A DNA stretch of 64,000 nucleotides, taken from NCBI GenBank assembly GCA_963575745.1, contig CAUYUJ010014263.1:193604-257603 (forward strand). Reading direction: 5' to 3'. Below the pieces are notes generated by a model, which saw nothing but the letters and a program-made list of their open reading frames with translations, was not told where the DNA came from and made no database searches. The position numbers and the translations under genes are program-made. Source of the stretch: Prorocentrum cordatum. Lineage: Eukaryota; Sar; Dinophyceae; Prorocentrales; Prorocentraceae. Positions 19,691-31,030 of the stretch are shown here, in pieces. Position 1 is the stretch's first letter, and the number at the start of each line of letters is the position of its first letter.

Positions 19691-20339
19691 GCGGTACCCA
19701 CAACGCGGTGCTCACAACTGCGCATGGGGATATTTGTTTGTTCTGTTTCGTTCTGTCCCAGCACGGCGCAGACAGGCAACAATTGCGCCGCTTCGCTGCG
19801 GGATCCGTTGGCGTAGACGAATGATTCTGCAGCCGCGTGATGGCGTGACGCCGTGACGCCTGGCTGCTCGTGCCTCATTTGCTTCGCACTCGTGATGCGC
19901 CCAGCTTTTCTCCGCCCACGCGCCACTGGCCGCATGGCTTCTTGACTTGACTTGACTTGACTTGGCTTTTTGGTTGATGGAGTCTTTTCTCGAAGTGTCC
20001 AACTCCAGAAGCCCTGAGTCCAAGACCGTGGCCGTCTCACTCTGCTTCCGCCGCCTTCCGCCGAGTTTCCTTTTTGGTCGTACTGCGCCCAATGAATGAT
20101 GCACCTTCAGGACGGACGCTTCGTGAGGGTCTTAGGTGCAAATCAACCGACATGCGGCGCGCGATTTGGCATTTCATATCGAGAATGGCGGCCTTCGGAG
20201 GCTGCGCACAGGGGATGGCAGCGCTGGGTCACGAAGGCGCTTGCCTGGCGGACCCCCCCCGCCCCGCCCCCTCACGCGCCCCCGCATCTGCGGAGGCGGC
20301 GCTGCAGGAGAGGCCCCCATCCTTATATCGTTATCATGT
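19691..20339. other. non-coding, with (CTTGA)5
   Basis: CTTGA is repeated five times at about 19939-19965. No gene recognised. Confidence 0.45.
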
Positions 20340-20700
20340 CATCCTCCTTCTCCCCCCCCTCCTGCTTCTGGTCATTCTCGTATTCCTTCTCCTCCTCCTC
20401 TTTGGCTTGATCCTCCTCCTGTTAATGTTTCCTCCTCGTATCCTCCCGCCCCTCCTGCTTCTACGACCCCCCCCTCGTCCTGCTTCTCCTCCTCCTCCTT
20501 CTCCCCCTTGTCGTTGGACCGTGAAGCTTAGGGGCCTTCCTGCGCCGTTGGTTCTCGGGTGAACGATCCGAGGAGGCGGGGGCGGAAGTGGAAGTGGAGG
20601 AGGATGCGGAGCTAGAGGAGGAGGAGCAGCAGGAGGATCGGAGGAGGAGAAGGAGGAGGATAGGAGGACGAGGAGAAACTAGCGGAATTGTTGAAGAAGA
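20340..20700. repeat. CCT-rich tract followed by GGA-rich tract
   Basis: Plus strand is CTCCTC-rich to about 20515 and GGAGGA-rich from about 20570 to 20700, so the two halves form a loose inverted repeat. Confidence 0.7.
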
Positions 20701-20869
20701 CGTGCTTCAGAAGACACGCTTAAGCACAGCAGCTGCCCGAAGACGATGAGGAACAAGAGGGGGGGGGGGGGGGCGAGGGGGAAAAACAGAGCAACGACGC
20801 CGTTAACCGGTGGGAGACCGCAAGACATGCGGAGCAAAAAAAAAGATTCCCCACCTCAGCTCCAGCTGT
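20701..20869. other. spacer with G run
   Basis: A run of about 17 G with one interruption near 20757-20776. Confidence 0.5.
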
Positions 20870-21015
20870 GGATAAGAGTGAGGGGGCGGGCGTGGGTCCT
20901 GGGCCGCACGGACGTATCGTGGGTGGGTCCTGGGCCGCACGGAGGTCGTGGGTGGGTCGCGGGCGTATTCGCGAGCGGCTTCGCAGGTGGGTCGCGGGCG
21001 GCTTCGCGGGAGGAT
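20870..21015. repeat. GTGGGTC(C/G)-(T/C)GGGC minisatellite
   Basis: GTGGGTCCTGGGCCGCACGG occurs twice (about 20895 and 20922), followed by GTGGGTCGCGGGCG variants. Irregular period of 27-45 bases. Confidence 0.6.
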
Positions 21016-21253
21016 CACTGGCGGGGATGCCTGCGAAGATGGTTGGCTGGGTAGCTGGCGACGTCGCGGGCGAATCGAGAGGGCGACGACGACGACAATA
21101 TTCCAGGGACAGCGTGAAAGACCGTTCTTCGGACCTTTATAACGGAGGAGGGAGATGAAGGGGGCCGGCCGGCAGCGAGCGCGTCGCCCCAGGAAGACTT
21201 GGAGTTTTCGGAAGCCGCTGAGAAGCCGCTGTGCTTTGTTTTGTTTCTTTAGT

Positions 21254-21267
<14 letters not shown>
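21016..21267. other. non-coding spacer
   Basis: No gene recognised. Confidence 0.4.
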
Positions 21268-21300
<33 letters not shown>

Positions 21301-21427
21301 GCCCTCTTTCTACATATTTTCATGCTAGCCTCTGGAACTTCGCCTCTGCCTTCGCCCTCTCGATGAAATCGTCGTCGCCCAACGATCAGATGATTATCTC
21401 GCGCCCCCTTCTCCACCGAAGCTGCGC

Positions 21428-21459
<32 letters not shown>

Positions 21460-21586
21460 GCCCTCTTTCTACATATTTTCATGCTAGCCTCTGGAACTTC
21501 GCCTCTGCCTTCGCCCTCTCGATGAAATCGTCGTCGCCCAACGATCAGATGATTATCTCGCGCCCCCTTCTCCACCGAAGCTGCGC
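21268..21586. repeat. 159-bp perfect tandem duplication with CT-rich heads
   Basis: The segment from a CTCTCT run through GCCCTCTTTCTACATATTTT to CTCCACCGAAGCTGCGCC is present twice with an offset of 159 bases and no visible difference. 159 is a multiple of three, so one frame runs through both copies and gives a duplicated peptide. Confidence 0.9.
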
Positions 21587-22317
21587 CGAATTTCCCTCCT
21601 GGGTTAGAGGCCCCGCACTATAGTGCGGACACCCTATCCACCCTGCCACCTCGGGCCAAAGCGCCCCCCGCAATATGTGCGAAGGCTGCCATCCTGTAAT
21701 TTGTGCGACGGCTGCCAGCTCAAGCGGATTGAGCGAGAGTTCTGAAATAGCGTCAGCCCCTTGCCTTCTCTGCTGCCATTCTCTTTGCCATCATTAGGCG
21801 CTGTTCGGCCAGAGTGGTATCGGATGTATGTTTGATGTCAGGTTGGTCTGTTCAATCACGGTGGTGTGTGTTGTTCGGTGTTGTGCTGGGTGTGTCTTTG
21901 GTTGGTAGTGTCGTTCTTGGTGTGTGTGCGTGTGTGTTCGCACGTGTGCCTGTTATGTTAGATGGTTGTTTCATTGTTTGTAATGTTCGTGTTGACTGCT
22001 GGGTTGGTGGTTCGGTTTGCTGTTGGCAGTTGGTGATGGCTGGTGGTGTTACAACGCTGTTGGACATACCTGTAACGTTGTTACATGTGTAGTTAGCAAA
22101 TGATTGTTCTACTCAAAGTTCAACGCATCAGGCACCATGCAGTTCTTCTGTGCACCTATTTATGCAAGTTCATGTCGATGTGTGTATCTTCATGTAACGT
22201 TGTGTATCTCCATGTAACTTCGCATCTTTCTCAGAAACCCTAATTAACTTGATGTATCTCATAGGCAAAGACCGAACTTTCCACACCGGCCACGCGGACA
22301 GTGCGGAAGGTGGGGGC
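21587..22317. other. non-coding, GT-rich then TGTATCTNCATGTAAC repeats
   Basis: GT-rich from about 21840 to 22050. TGTATCTTCATGTAACGT and close variants recur at 22180-22225. A tRNA A-box-like TGGCAGGGTGG lies on the minus strand near 21640, without a matching B box. Confidence 0.4.
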
Positions 22318-23365
22318 CCTGGGCATTCAGGGACGCTCGAACACGCTTGGCCACGAGGGCGCCCTGGGCCACGAGACGGCGCCGGAAGCGCCGGAGTGCC
22401 AGGGCGCGCCGGGCCGCGAGGAGGCGCCGCGAGAACGCGCCAGACCGCCAGACGGCGCGGGGCCACGAGAAGGCGCGCTGCCACCAGAGTGCTCAGGGAC
22501 ATTTGCGCACGCTCGGCTACAAGGGCGCCCAGGGCCACGAGGCGGCGCCGGGCCGCGGGGAGAAGACGCCGCCGCACCAAAACAGGCGGGGCCACTACTC
22601 GGCGCCAGAAGCGCCAGAGTGCCAGGGCGCGGGCAACGAGGGGCCGCTGGGCTAGGAGAAGACATTGGGGCCCGAGAACACGCCGCGCCGCCGGTCGGGG
22701 CTTGGCCACGAGAAGGCGCTCTCCCACCAGACTGCTCAGGGACGTTTGAACACGCTGGGCTACGAGAGCGCCTTGGGCCACGAGACGGCGCCGGGCTAGG
22801 AGAAGGCGCCGCCGCGCCAAAGCAGGCCGGACCATTACTTGGCGCTGGAAGCGCCTGGGTACCAGAGGCGCGCTGGGCCACGCGGAGGCGCTGGGCTATG
22901 AGAAGACACTTTGCCACGAGAACACGCCAGGCTGCCATGGACAGCGCTGGGCCACGACAGCGCGCTCTGCCGCCAGAGTGTTCAGGGACATACGAGCACG
23001 CTCGGCTACGAGAGGGCCTTCGGCCACGAGACGGCGCCGGGATGCGAGAAGGCGCCGCGGCACCAAAACAGGCTGGGCCATTACTTGGCGGCGGAAGCGC
23101 CTGAGTACCAGAACACGTTGGGCCACGAGGAGGCGCAGGGTTACAAGAAGACACTGGGCCGCGAGAACACGCCAGGCCGCCAGACGGCTCCGGCTCTGGG
23201 CCACGAGAAGGCGCTCGGCCACCAGAGTGCTCAGGGACACCCGAACACGCTGGGCCACGGGAGCGCGCTGGGCTGCGCGAAGACGGTGGGCCACCAGAAC
23301 GCGCTGATCCACGAGAGCGCGCTGCGCCGCCAGCCGAAGGTGAAGGGCCACGAGCGGAAGCGCGG
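22318..23365. repeat. 21-bp minisatellite in ~246-bp higher-order units
   Basis: The monomer is CTGGGCCACGAGAAGGCGC with variants; as 21 bases it keeps frame and encodes LGHExAx heptads in one frame. A landmark CCAGAGTG(C/T)TCAGGGAC recurs at 22491, 22734, 22980 and 23229 (spacing 243, 246, 249), defining about four higher-order units. Frames of 224-386 residues are open on both strands, as expected of a GC-rich 3n repeat. I see no flanking unique protein, so I call it a repeat, but translation cannot be excluded. Confidence 0.85.
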
Positions 23366-23526
23366 GAGGCATAGAGTCTGGACTGGCGTTTTCTCGACAG
23401 AGTTGGCAACGAGTTCGACCGATGTCCCGCGGGTGCCATGCGGATTTTGCCGCGGCAAGACTTCTTCCCATCGGCGGGGAGCTGCATGTGAGGCTTGCCC
23501 CGTGGCCACGGCAGATTGTAGTCTTG

Positions 23527-23528
<2 letters not shown>

Positions 23529-23556
<28 letters not shown>
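23529..23556. repeat. (TA)n microsatellite
   Basis: About 14 TA units. Confidence 0.9.
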
Positions 23557-23560
<4 letters not shown>

Positions 23561-24158
23561 CGATCTTCTCGCGCGCCAGATGTGAACCGATTACAGAAAC
23601 GACATGTGCACGATAGACGGGCGCCGTGGCGCGCAGCGCGCCAGTGGTGCCCATTCCGGAGAAGCTGCGACGCCTTCGAAGACGCTGCAGAGGAGGAGGA
23701 GGAGGTAATGAAGGGAGGACCTACGATTTCGACGAGGACGCAGAGGGGGAGGTAGAGGACGACGAATACGCCGAGGAGGGCCACGATTTCAACGAATACC
23801 CGTTGAAGGGCCCGGAGAATTTGGTGCCAGAGGGACTTATGCGAAGGCGTACATGACGGCAATGCTGAGCGCGTAGACATGCCGCAGCGTGCCACTGGCC
23901 ACTCTCGTCCAACATCTGCGAGCAGTGGATGGATCTGGACACGGGCCGTACCTTGAGACCACGTGGTCCCTCATGCCATCCAAGTGGCCACCAAGGCAGG
24001 CACTCTGTGCGCAGTCGCGAACAAAGGGAAGCCGCCGCACGTATCCCCGAAAGGAGCTCCGAAGACGATGGAAGAGGAAGCTTCGAAAGAGGAAAATGAG
24101 GAGGCGGAGGAGGAGGAGGAGTTCCAATCGAGCAGAACTCGTAGTAGCTCCTGTCGAG
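23557..24158 (+). other. exon-like acidic and basic stretches, unresolved
   Basis: Short frames encode acidic peptides (DDEYAEEGHDFNEYPLKGP near 23758 and a Glu-rich run near 24100). A good donor (CGAG/GTGAGC) lies at 24159. Frames change between pieces and no family is recognised, so I do not draw a gene. Confidence 0.25.
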
Positions 24159-25498
24159 GTGAGCAAGTAGAAGGCGAGACCGCCCGACCTGAAACCTGAA
24201 ACCGCACGTCGACTTGAATCTGAAAGGATCTTCCTTTGGTTTGCCACCCCCGGGGCCGCCCTACTTTCCCAACAGAGTGCCCTTCCTGCGCCTCCTTGTG
24301 CAAACCGTTTCTGGGGGCGTGCCCTCGGGTCCTGGCGGAGGGGGATCCTCGTTCCCCTTCCAGGTGTTGGGCAGCGGGGCCGCGCGGCCAGGCCCAACCA
24401 AGCTGTCAACACAGCTAGACATAGCACGCCTCACCCCACGCTTCCTCTGTCTTCGTCTGCCGTGCAGTATCGGGGTATGGTTTGCTTCCGTCGGTATCAC
24501 CTATTCCAGAAGGGCCGTGCTCTGGCGCGGGTGCGGCGCTTCTCGGGCCCGCCAGCCTGCCCGGCCCGTCGCGCGCGGCGCGGGTGAGTTCGCGCTGAGG
24601 CGTTGGGGTTGCCGCGCATGGCGCTGCGCAGGTGGAAGTGGAAAAGGCGAGGTGTAGAATCATGAGGAGGTGTAGGGGAGGACGGCGAAGGGGGAAGAGT
24701 GAGGAAGGAGGGGGGGAACGGAGGAGGAGAAGGTGGAGGATAAGGCAAAATAACACGAACGGGAAGGAGGAGGGGGAGGAAGCGGACGGACGGGAAGGAC
24801 AGGGAGAGAAGACGAAGGTGGACCAGGTGGGGAGGATCGGCGGCGACGACGAGTGGGTGGCGCGAGGGGGTGGCCTGCAAACAAGAAGGCGGCGGGGCTT
24901 CTAAGGTTCCTCACAAACCCGCCCATATTGGTATACACTTCCCGAGAAGTCCCAAGGGAGTTCTCAGAAGGGCCCTGGTTTCTAAGATGTCTTTCGCCTT
25001 CCCAGAAGTCCACCTCCTCGCGCCAGCCTCCGCAAAGAGGAGCGGAACGGAAGTCCCCAGGGGGAACAGACTATACGAACAACGCAGCCACCGAAATTTG
25101 CCCGTGTCTCTGGACATCGTCAGAAAGCAGTCCCCCGACCGTGGGGAACGGGTCCAGATTTCGGTGTGTACGCTAGGCGGAATAGAAACACGACGTGGGG
25201 GGAACGATTCGGGATGAAAAGCTTGCCTCCAAGAAAAATCCAGAGGGCCAGGGGCAAGTGTCCAGATCTGAAAAGAGGTCGTTGGATGTCTGGAGGGGGC
25301 GAGGTTTGAACATACAGGAAACGGATGCGAGAGTCGTGACGAGTTGGAGGACGAGAGTGCGAGGATGGTTTTTCGGAGAAGCTCTGGGGGGATCCTGGGC
25401 CTGCGGGGGGGGAAGCCTCGCAGCTTGCTCTTCAGATCATGGCGATGGCTGGCCGGGCTCCTGAGAAAACACCAGAGGCAGTTGTCGACAACGCGCGC
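24159..25498. other. non-coding, GGA-rich centre
   Basis: AGGAGG-rich plus strand between about 24650 and 24850. Elsewhere mixed GC-rich DNA with no recognised gene. Confidence 0.45.
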
Positions 25499-25660
25499 GT
25501 AAGAGTGACCCCTCGCAGGAGTGACCCTTGGTGCGGGTCCAGTGGGGCCCCCCGAATACCGAACGCGATGCCATGGTAGCGTCTTTCGCGCTTGCCCCAC
25601 CCGCAGCCCCCCAAAAGCCGCGCACCAAAGGTCACTCTTACCCAGGGTCACTCTTGCGTG
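25499..25660. repeat. ~162-bp inverted-repeat element
   Basis: AAGAGTGACCC...GAGTGACCCTTGGTGCG (25501-25535) is mirrored by CGCACCAAAGGTCACTC...GGGTCACTCTT at 25621-25655. Each arm has two GAGTGACC motifs about 18 bases apart. Arms about 35 bases, roughly 80 percent complementary, loop about 85 bases. Confidence 0.65.
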
Positions 25661-26329
25661 TAGCCGAAGCTGGAGGTGAGAGAGTACGTTTCGCGGTGGG
25701 CGAGGCTCTCCTGGAGTTTCACGCACGGCGTTGTCAGACGGAACTCCACGAGTGTGTGCTGGCCAGCCCCGCTGATCTTCCAGTGATTTCAATGCGCTTT
25801 CGGCGGGGTTTCATGCCCCGCTCCAGGCTTGCAGGGGAGGCTTTCAGGAGCCTCCGCTGAGCATCCACAGCAATCCAGGTATGGAATATGACCCTCACCT
25901 CCGTGTCGCCAAGATGGCGCTTTGCAGTGCTTCTTGGCGAGGTGAACTGACCAGTGGGATATGCAATCCCTCTTTCGCCGTGCAGATGTGCACCACGCCT
26001 CCGTCGCCACAACAACTCGATTTCTCTGCGTCTGTTCCCCCCCCGCGCATCCCCCCCGCGGGAGCGGTGTATGTATTTCGCACGCTCATCTAAGTGCTTT
26101 AGGAGGCACCCAGGGAGCCTCCAGAGGTCTGGGGGCCTATGAGGGGCTTTTGATGAATATACAGCGACCCCAGTTCGGCTCCAGAGGTCGTATGTATAAG
26201 GCGGAATAATGCCAGCAGGAGGAGATCATACGAGACATGCAATGTGAGGTACATCTTTCCTAGGGAAGACCATGGATTACTTCGTGGCCACCTGCTCTTT
26301 CGACACGTTCATTTTTTGCTTGCTGGCAG
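25661..26329. other. non-coding spacer
   Basis: No gene recognised. ATTTTTTGCTTGCTGGCAG at its end is a strong acceptor for the next exon-like piece. Confidence 0.35.
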
Positions 26330-26547
26330 GTTACGGAGATGATGATGGGCAGAAGGATGAGCAGGATGATAAGGAAAACCATACAAGTTTGGAAGCCAGC
26401 GTCTCAAATGCTGGCGGTATAACAAAGAGCGTGCTGCCTGGGTCAAACCATGAGAGAGCGAATAAGGCCATCCCAGACGGTCCTTCAGGGCAGCCATTAA
26501 CAGCAATGGGCGCCAAAGCTCTCAAGGCACATTCAGGGTCTGGAGCT
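26330..26547 (+). CDS. putative internal exon, hydrophilic unknown protein
   Basis: Bounded by a pyrimidine tract plus AG at 26328-26329 and a GT at 26548, the frame reads YGDDDGQKDEQDDKENHTS and continues as polar, Ser/Ala/Gly-rich sequence to LKAHSGSG. No domain seen. A later frame beginning near 26687 (VTDRVHTEDAHPDAPPQ) might continue it after an intron ending in TTCAAG. Confidence 0.3.
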
Positions 26548-27109
26548 GTGTGCATCAATTGTTTGTTACCGGATTGGTGCAGTCAGCACGTTGGAACAAA
26601 TCCCACTTTGATGTGGGGAGGGGCTCGAGGTTCCTCGGCTCCTTCCTCATGTTCCTCAGGTCGTTGCTGGCTCGGATGTTCAAGCAATGTACGTCACAGA
26701 CAGAGTCCATACTGAGGATGCTCATCCAGACGCCCCACCACAAGGATGTACACCATCAATGGTGGTGCCAACAGCACGGGAGGAGAACAGGCACAAATAT
26801 CCAGAGCAGCGCATTCGCACGAACCACATTCTCAAGATAGTAGGGAACCATGGACGGAATGCATCACACGGAGCACGAAGGAGACGGATGAACACATCAC
26901 AGCTTAACATTTGGTTGATTGCACCACGCAGCAGCGACAACAAATTTGGTCGTGGTTCACAAAACGTCGCACGTAAGGCGCCGCGGGAGTGGCTGCGTCA
27001 GACTGTATGTTGGGATACGTGCCAGCACAGGGCTACGGGTGAGAATACGCTCGTGCCGACCAAGGCGATGTCGGATACCGCATTGGGTTCGTATATAGGT
27101 TACAGACCT
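26548..27109. other. non-coding or unresolved exon
   Basis: Contains the 26687-27100 frame, which is basic and polar; I cannot place it in a family. Confidence 0.25.
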
Positions 27110-27640
27110 CTTGGCTCCTTGTTGGGAGCTCGTTGGGAATTCCTGGGAGGCGTCTCCGGAGCCTCTCGGAGCCTCTTTCTGATGTCTTGTGGGCCTCCGG
27201 GGCTTCTTGGGGGCCTCTGGAGGCCTTGCTGGCGGTCTCGGGGGGCATTTTGGGGCGGAGGCTCGGCATGTTATTTGTCGTTCTCTTGGGGCCCTCATGG
27301 GCCGCCTTGGGGGCCTCCCGGCCCGTCTTTGGGCTATCTCAGGCCGTCTTGGGGCGATCCCGGCGTCTTCTTGGGCCATCTTGGAGCGTCGGGAACCCGA
27401 AACGGCGAGAAAGCTAATTCTGTTAAAAACCGCAGGGCGATCACTGTATTTTCTGCCTCTTGGGGCCTCTGGGGCGGCCACTTGGGTCTTCGGGGCCTCT
27501 TTGGGCCGTCTTGGAGCTATCTTGTGCGTTTTGGGACGACCTCTTGGCGACTCGGGGCGCTCTTGGAGCATTGGGGAGCCTTCTGAAGCCCTTTCGGGCC
27601 GTCTTGGGGCCCTTCTGGCCCTCAGACAAGCCACGTGAGG
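27110..27640. repeat. CTTGGGGCC-type minisatellite, locus 1
   Basis: Irregular 11-16 base units of the form (T)CTTGG(G/A)GCC(G/T). Interrupted near 27385-27450 by unique sequence containing GGGAACCCGAAACGGCGAGA. Related loci at 40745 and 52241. Minus-strand frames give PKRP/QEAPRGP-type peptides. Confidence 0.8.
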
Positions 27641-27805
27641 ATGCCCTAGGAGCGCCCATGAGCGCCTGGGACTCTGGGCCGTGGGCCCCTCTGTAAGAGT
27701 TCTGTGGTACTCGGCACAGACGGCCACAAGGGGCCTGAGGACGCTCCTGTGCCACGCCCGTGCCACGCCTTCGACAGACCAGCACCGGCTCCTGAAGTCA
27801 GTATG
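27641..27805. other. spacer
   Basis: Nothing recognised. Confidence 0.4.
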
Positions 27806-27979
27806 GTTTAACCGATCCCCATCCCCATCCCCATCCCCTTCGAGACCCCCACCAAATTACCACCCCAGTTGGGGATACACCCCTCCAAACCCAAAGAGAA
27901 CGACCTATATCCCCATCTAGGGGGGTAAATCGGCCAGCGGTGCCCAGGCCACGCTGCTGCTGATGGGGATTGGTTAAAC
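27806..27979. mobile_element. MITE-like element, 174 bp, 18-bp terminal inverted repeats
   Basis: GTTTAACCGATCCCCATC at the left end is matched in reverse complement by GATGGGGATTGGTTAAAC at the right end with one mismatch. No coding. No clear target-site duplication beyond a possible TA. Confidence 0.6.
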
Positions 27980-30109
27980 GATACTCATGAAGATCAGAAT
28001 GCTCTCTCAGACGGCAGTGAGGCGCGAGACGCCATTACCACACGTGATGCTTGGAGCAGTCTGCAGCAGTATTTGTCCTGTTAGACAGGTTGAGATGTTG
28101 ATGGCGCTGCGGCCCCAGGCAGAGGCACTTACAGGGTGCCAAGTGCGTGTCGCAGTCGCAGTTCCTCCTGTTTCCCTCGGGCGCTTCTTCGTGCATTTCG
28201 AAGTAAGTAGGCGGCATCAGGTTATGTCGCTTCTGAGTTTGAGTTGTTTTTCCTTCACACATTCGCGAACAAGATAATCTGAGTGTGTAGAGAAGAGTAG
28301 CCCTTGATCATGTCTATGTTCAGTATTATCCTGTGTTGTTGATCCCTAAGTGCAAGAGTCTGCATCAGTACCGCCTTAGTGGCTTCTACAGTGTCGGCTG
28401 TGGCCGCGCACACGACTTGCTCCTTACCCTCCCTCTTCAGTGCGAGTTCGTCAGAACGGCCAGCCGTCTGCATGTGGCACCGGATTAACGAGGGTTCTCA
28501 CATGGCGCACTTGGAGGTAGACCGGCATCGCGAGCAGATATGACATACCCCATGTGGTTCATAATCAACATACATGGAAGAGTGTGACAGCGGAGCACGA
28601 GGAGGGAGAGACTGACGGTGTGGAGGAGAAGGCGTTGGGCCATGAGGAGGAGGAGGAGGAGGAGGAGGAGAAGGTAATTGTAGACCAGGAGAGGAGGTAT
28701 GTAAGGAATAGTAGGCCGCCGTGTCGCCATAGTTGGCATAATGCGTACGCTCGCTTCCCTCATCGTTTCCAGTACACTCAGATGCCTGGTGTCTTGAGAC
28801 CAACGCCACACATCATGCACCATGCAAATATACAAACTCGACGTATGCACGATTGCATGCGCGTAAGTTCGTACAGCTCGCATGGGCGAATTTTGCCAGG
28901 ACATTTCTTTCTGTGAATGCTCAAAACCGTTAACCGATGCGTAATACGCATTGCCATTGTGCATTCGGGCTTGGGGTCAAACCCATGTGCGACAGTTCGA
29001 TGGCGCATCGAGTTGTGGCTTCTTGACATTGTGGTCCCATGAATTCACGCAAAGTTCACATGTCTGGGGGATCTCCCGTCAAAGCGTAGGAGTACAGCTT
29101 TTCCCAGATGGGTTGATACGTGCAGTTCTGTTCTTCGTGCACGTGCTCGTGTGCGCCATGTGTGTACGAGGGCACGCATCATTGAGCCTTCCTTCGAAGG
29201 TTCTGCCGAGTATTCGACATGCGCGACCAGGCACTAGTGCAGAAGCTCCAGTTCCACACCAAGGACCCTTCGTGTCGGCAAGCAAGAGCGGCCAGGGCGA
29301 GCGAGGTGGGCGGCGGCCCTCCGAGAAGGCATGGGGCGGGACTCATTGGAAGGAACCGGCCCCCTGAACGTGCGTCCCACGCCTTCTGAGAGACCCCCGC
29401 GCTCCTTATGCGAGCTGCCAGCCTTTCTCGAAATCGCACCCTCGGACGCGTTCTGACCAGGATCTCGAAGCGAATCCATCCGCGTCGAGGGCCCACCAAG
29501 GGACAGAGATGTTGGTAAATACCTCCCCTCCCGCCCGCTCCCCTCCGTCCTCCCCCGACCTCCAGCGCCGTGCTTTCTTCATAACGTGGGCCTCAGAGCT
29601 TTCGACGCCCTTCCGACGACTGGCTCTTCACCCGAGTGGCAGGGCCACGGTCCCAGCGCCAGAGACGGACATTCAGAGGCCGAGCTTTTAGGCCAAGTTA
29701 TTGTCGCACTGTTTTTTGTGACGATTCTGAATGTTTCGGGGGGCCTCCAGAGGACCCACACGCGACAAAATCGCACATGCAGATTGGATATCTTCTTCCC
29801 TGGCTGGGGTCAGGGTCGTCCTCCCTTCCTCCGCTCCACCTATCCAGCGTCGCGTGTTGTCCCTAAAGCGAGGGCTGCACGGGTTTTCTAAATTGTTGCA
29901 CGGTGCACCGAAGAAGGCGACGTACGGCTTGGTGGCCCGCGGGATGAATGGCGCATTTACGGCAGCAACATGGCATGCCCACTGAGACAACGGACAATCT
30001 GGTGGCGCTCGGGATGCTTGGTGCAACCTATGGCGCAACTTTAACCCCTCAAACAGTGCTTTGACGTACGGGTAAAACGGAAAGGTACATCATGGAGGCA
30101 GGAGGAGAA
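27980..30109. other. non-coding, about 2.1 kb
   Basis: Mostly mixed-composition DNA with a GGA run near 28645-28675. Frames up to 160 residues on both strands carry no recognisable motif. Confidence 0.45.
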
Positions 30110-30470
30110 GGTGAGAGGAGAAGAGGAGGATGAAGAACGAGCAGTAGTAGGAGGAGGAGGAGGAGGCGGATGAGGAAGAGGATGAGGATGAGATGAGGTG
30201 GGGGAGGAGGAGGAGGAGGAGGAGGAGGAGGAGGAGGAGGAGGAGGAGGAGGAGGAGAGGAGCAGGAAGTGAGGAAGGAAAAGGAGGGAGGAAGGGAGGA
30301 GGGTGAGGGAGGAGCAGGATATGGAGGAAAAGGAGGGGGAAAAGGAGGAGGGAGGAGGGAGGAGGGATAAGAGAGGAGGAGGGAGGAGGAGCGAGGAGGG
30401 AGGAGGAGGCGGAGGAGGAAAGAGGAGGAGGAGGAGAAGGATATCAATAAAACGGAGGAGGAGGGGGACT
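30110..30470. repeat. (GGA)n-rich block
   Basis: GGAGGA with AGG, GAAGG and GATGAGG interruptions on the plus strand. Confidence 0.9.
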
Positions 30471-30489
30471 CGTCTGGCGGACGAGTACT

Positions 30490-31030
30490 ACCTGCCGGCT
30501 CTAAGTTCGCGCCTCTGCCTGACGAAGCCCGCTGATGCCTGCGCCACCTGCCAGCGCCGCCGCGCCGACGGGCGACTCAGCAGGCCGCACGCAGGCCAGA
30601 CCCCACCCCCTGAAGTGCCATGCCAGCGCAGGCACGATCGACCGCCACAGCGCCATCCGTGATTGGCTCGTTCGCTGGCTCAAGGAGCGCGGAAAACGAA
30701 CAGTTTGTCCCAGCTTGGGACAGGGCCCGCCAGGACGGCCGCCTGGAGGCGGCGCGCATGGACGTGACCTGATTACGTAGATCCCGTGGTGGGCACCACG
30801 TACATGGACGTCGCGACGACAGACGGTGCGGCTGGGGCCGCGACGCCGGCGGGGCGATGCTGGGCTTGTCACAGCGAGGCCGCGGCAGCCGCGGCGCACC
30901 TTGGCGGCTGGCTACACGGTCGTGCGCTCGGCGGCGCTTCCAAAGTTTGGCCGCCACCCTGCAGATGGCCAGCGCCGAGGCGCACAACACTTCAGCGTGG
31001 CCGCCAGGTTGGCGCGCCTTGAGCCGCTTT
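30490..31030 (+). pseudogene. decayed LINE (non-LTR retrotransposon) ORF2 C-terminus
   Basis: One frame (from 30535) carries LKCHASAGTIDRHSAIRDWL, matching the C-terminal zinc/RH(N/S)-x-x-RD segment that follows the reverse transcriptase in many LINE ORFs. A neighbouring frame continues with an EQFVPAWDRA-like stretch, and a third (from 30786) gives VGTTYMDVATTDG, matching the usual (T/R)-Y-(V/M)-DV-x-(V/T)-x-(D/N) strand. The pieces occur in family order but in three frames, so at least two frameshifts have accumulated. The reverse transcriptase itself is absent, replaced upstream by the GGA block, as in a 5'-truncated insertion. Confidence 0.5.

Noticed and set aside
21590-21662. tRNA gene on the minus strand
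   Set aside because: An A-box-like word and a 6-bp stem (CCGCAC/GTGCGG) occur but there is no GGTTC-type B box and the acceptor stem does not pair.
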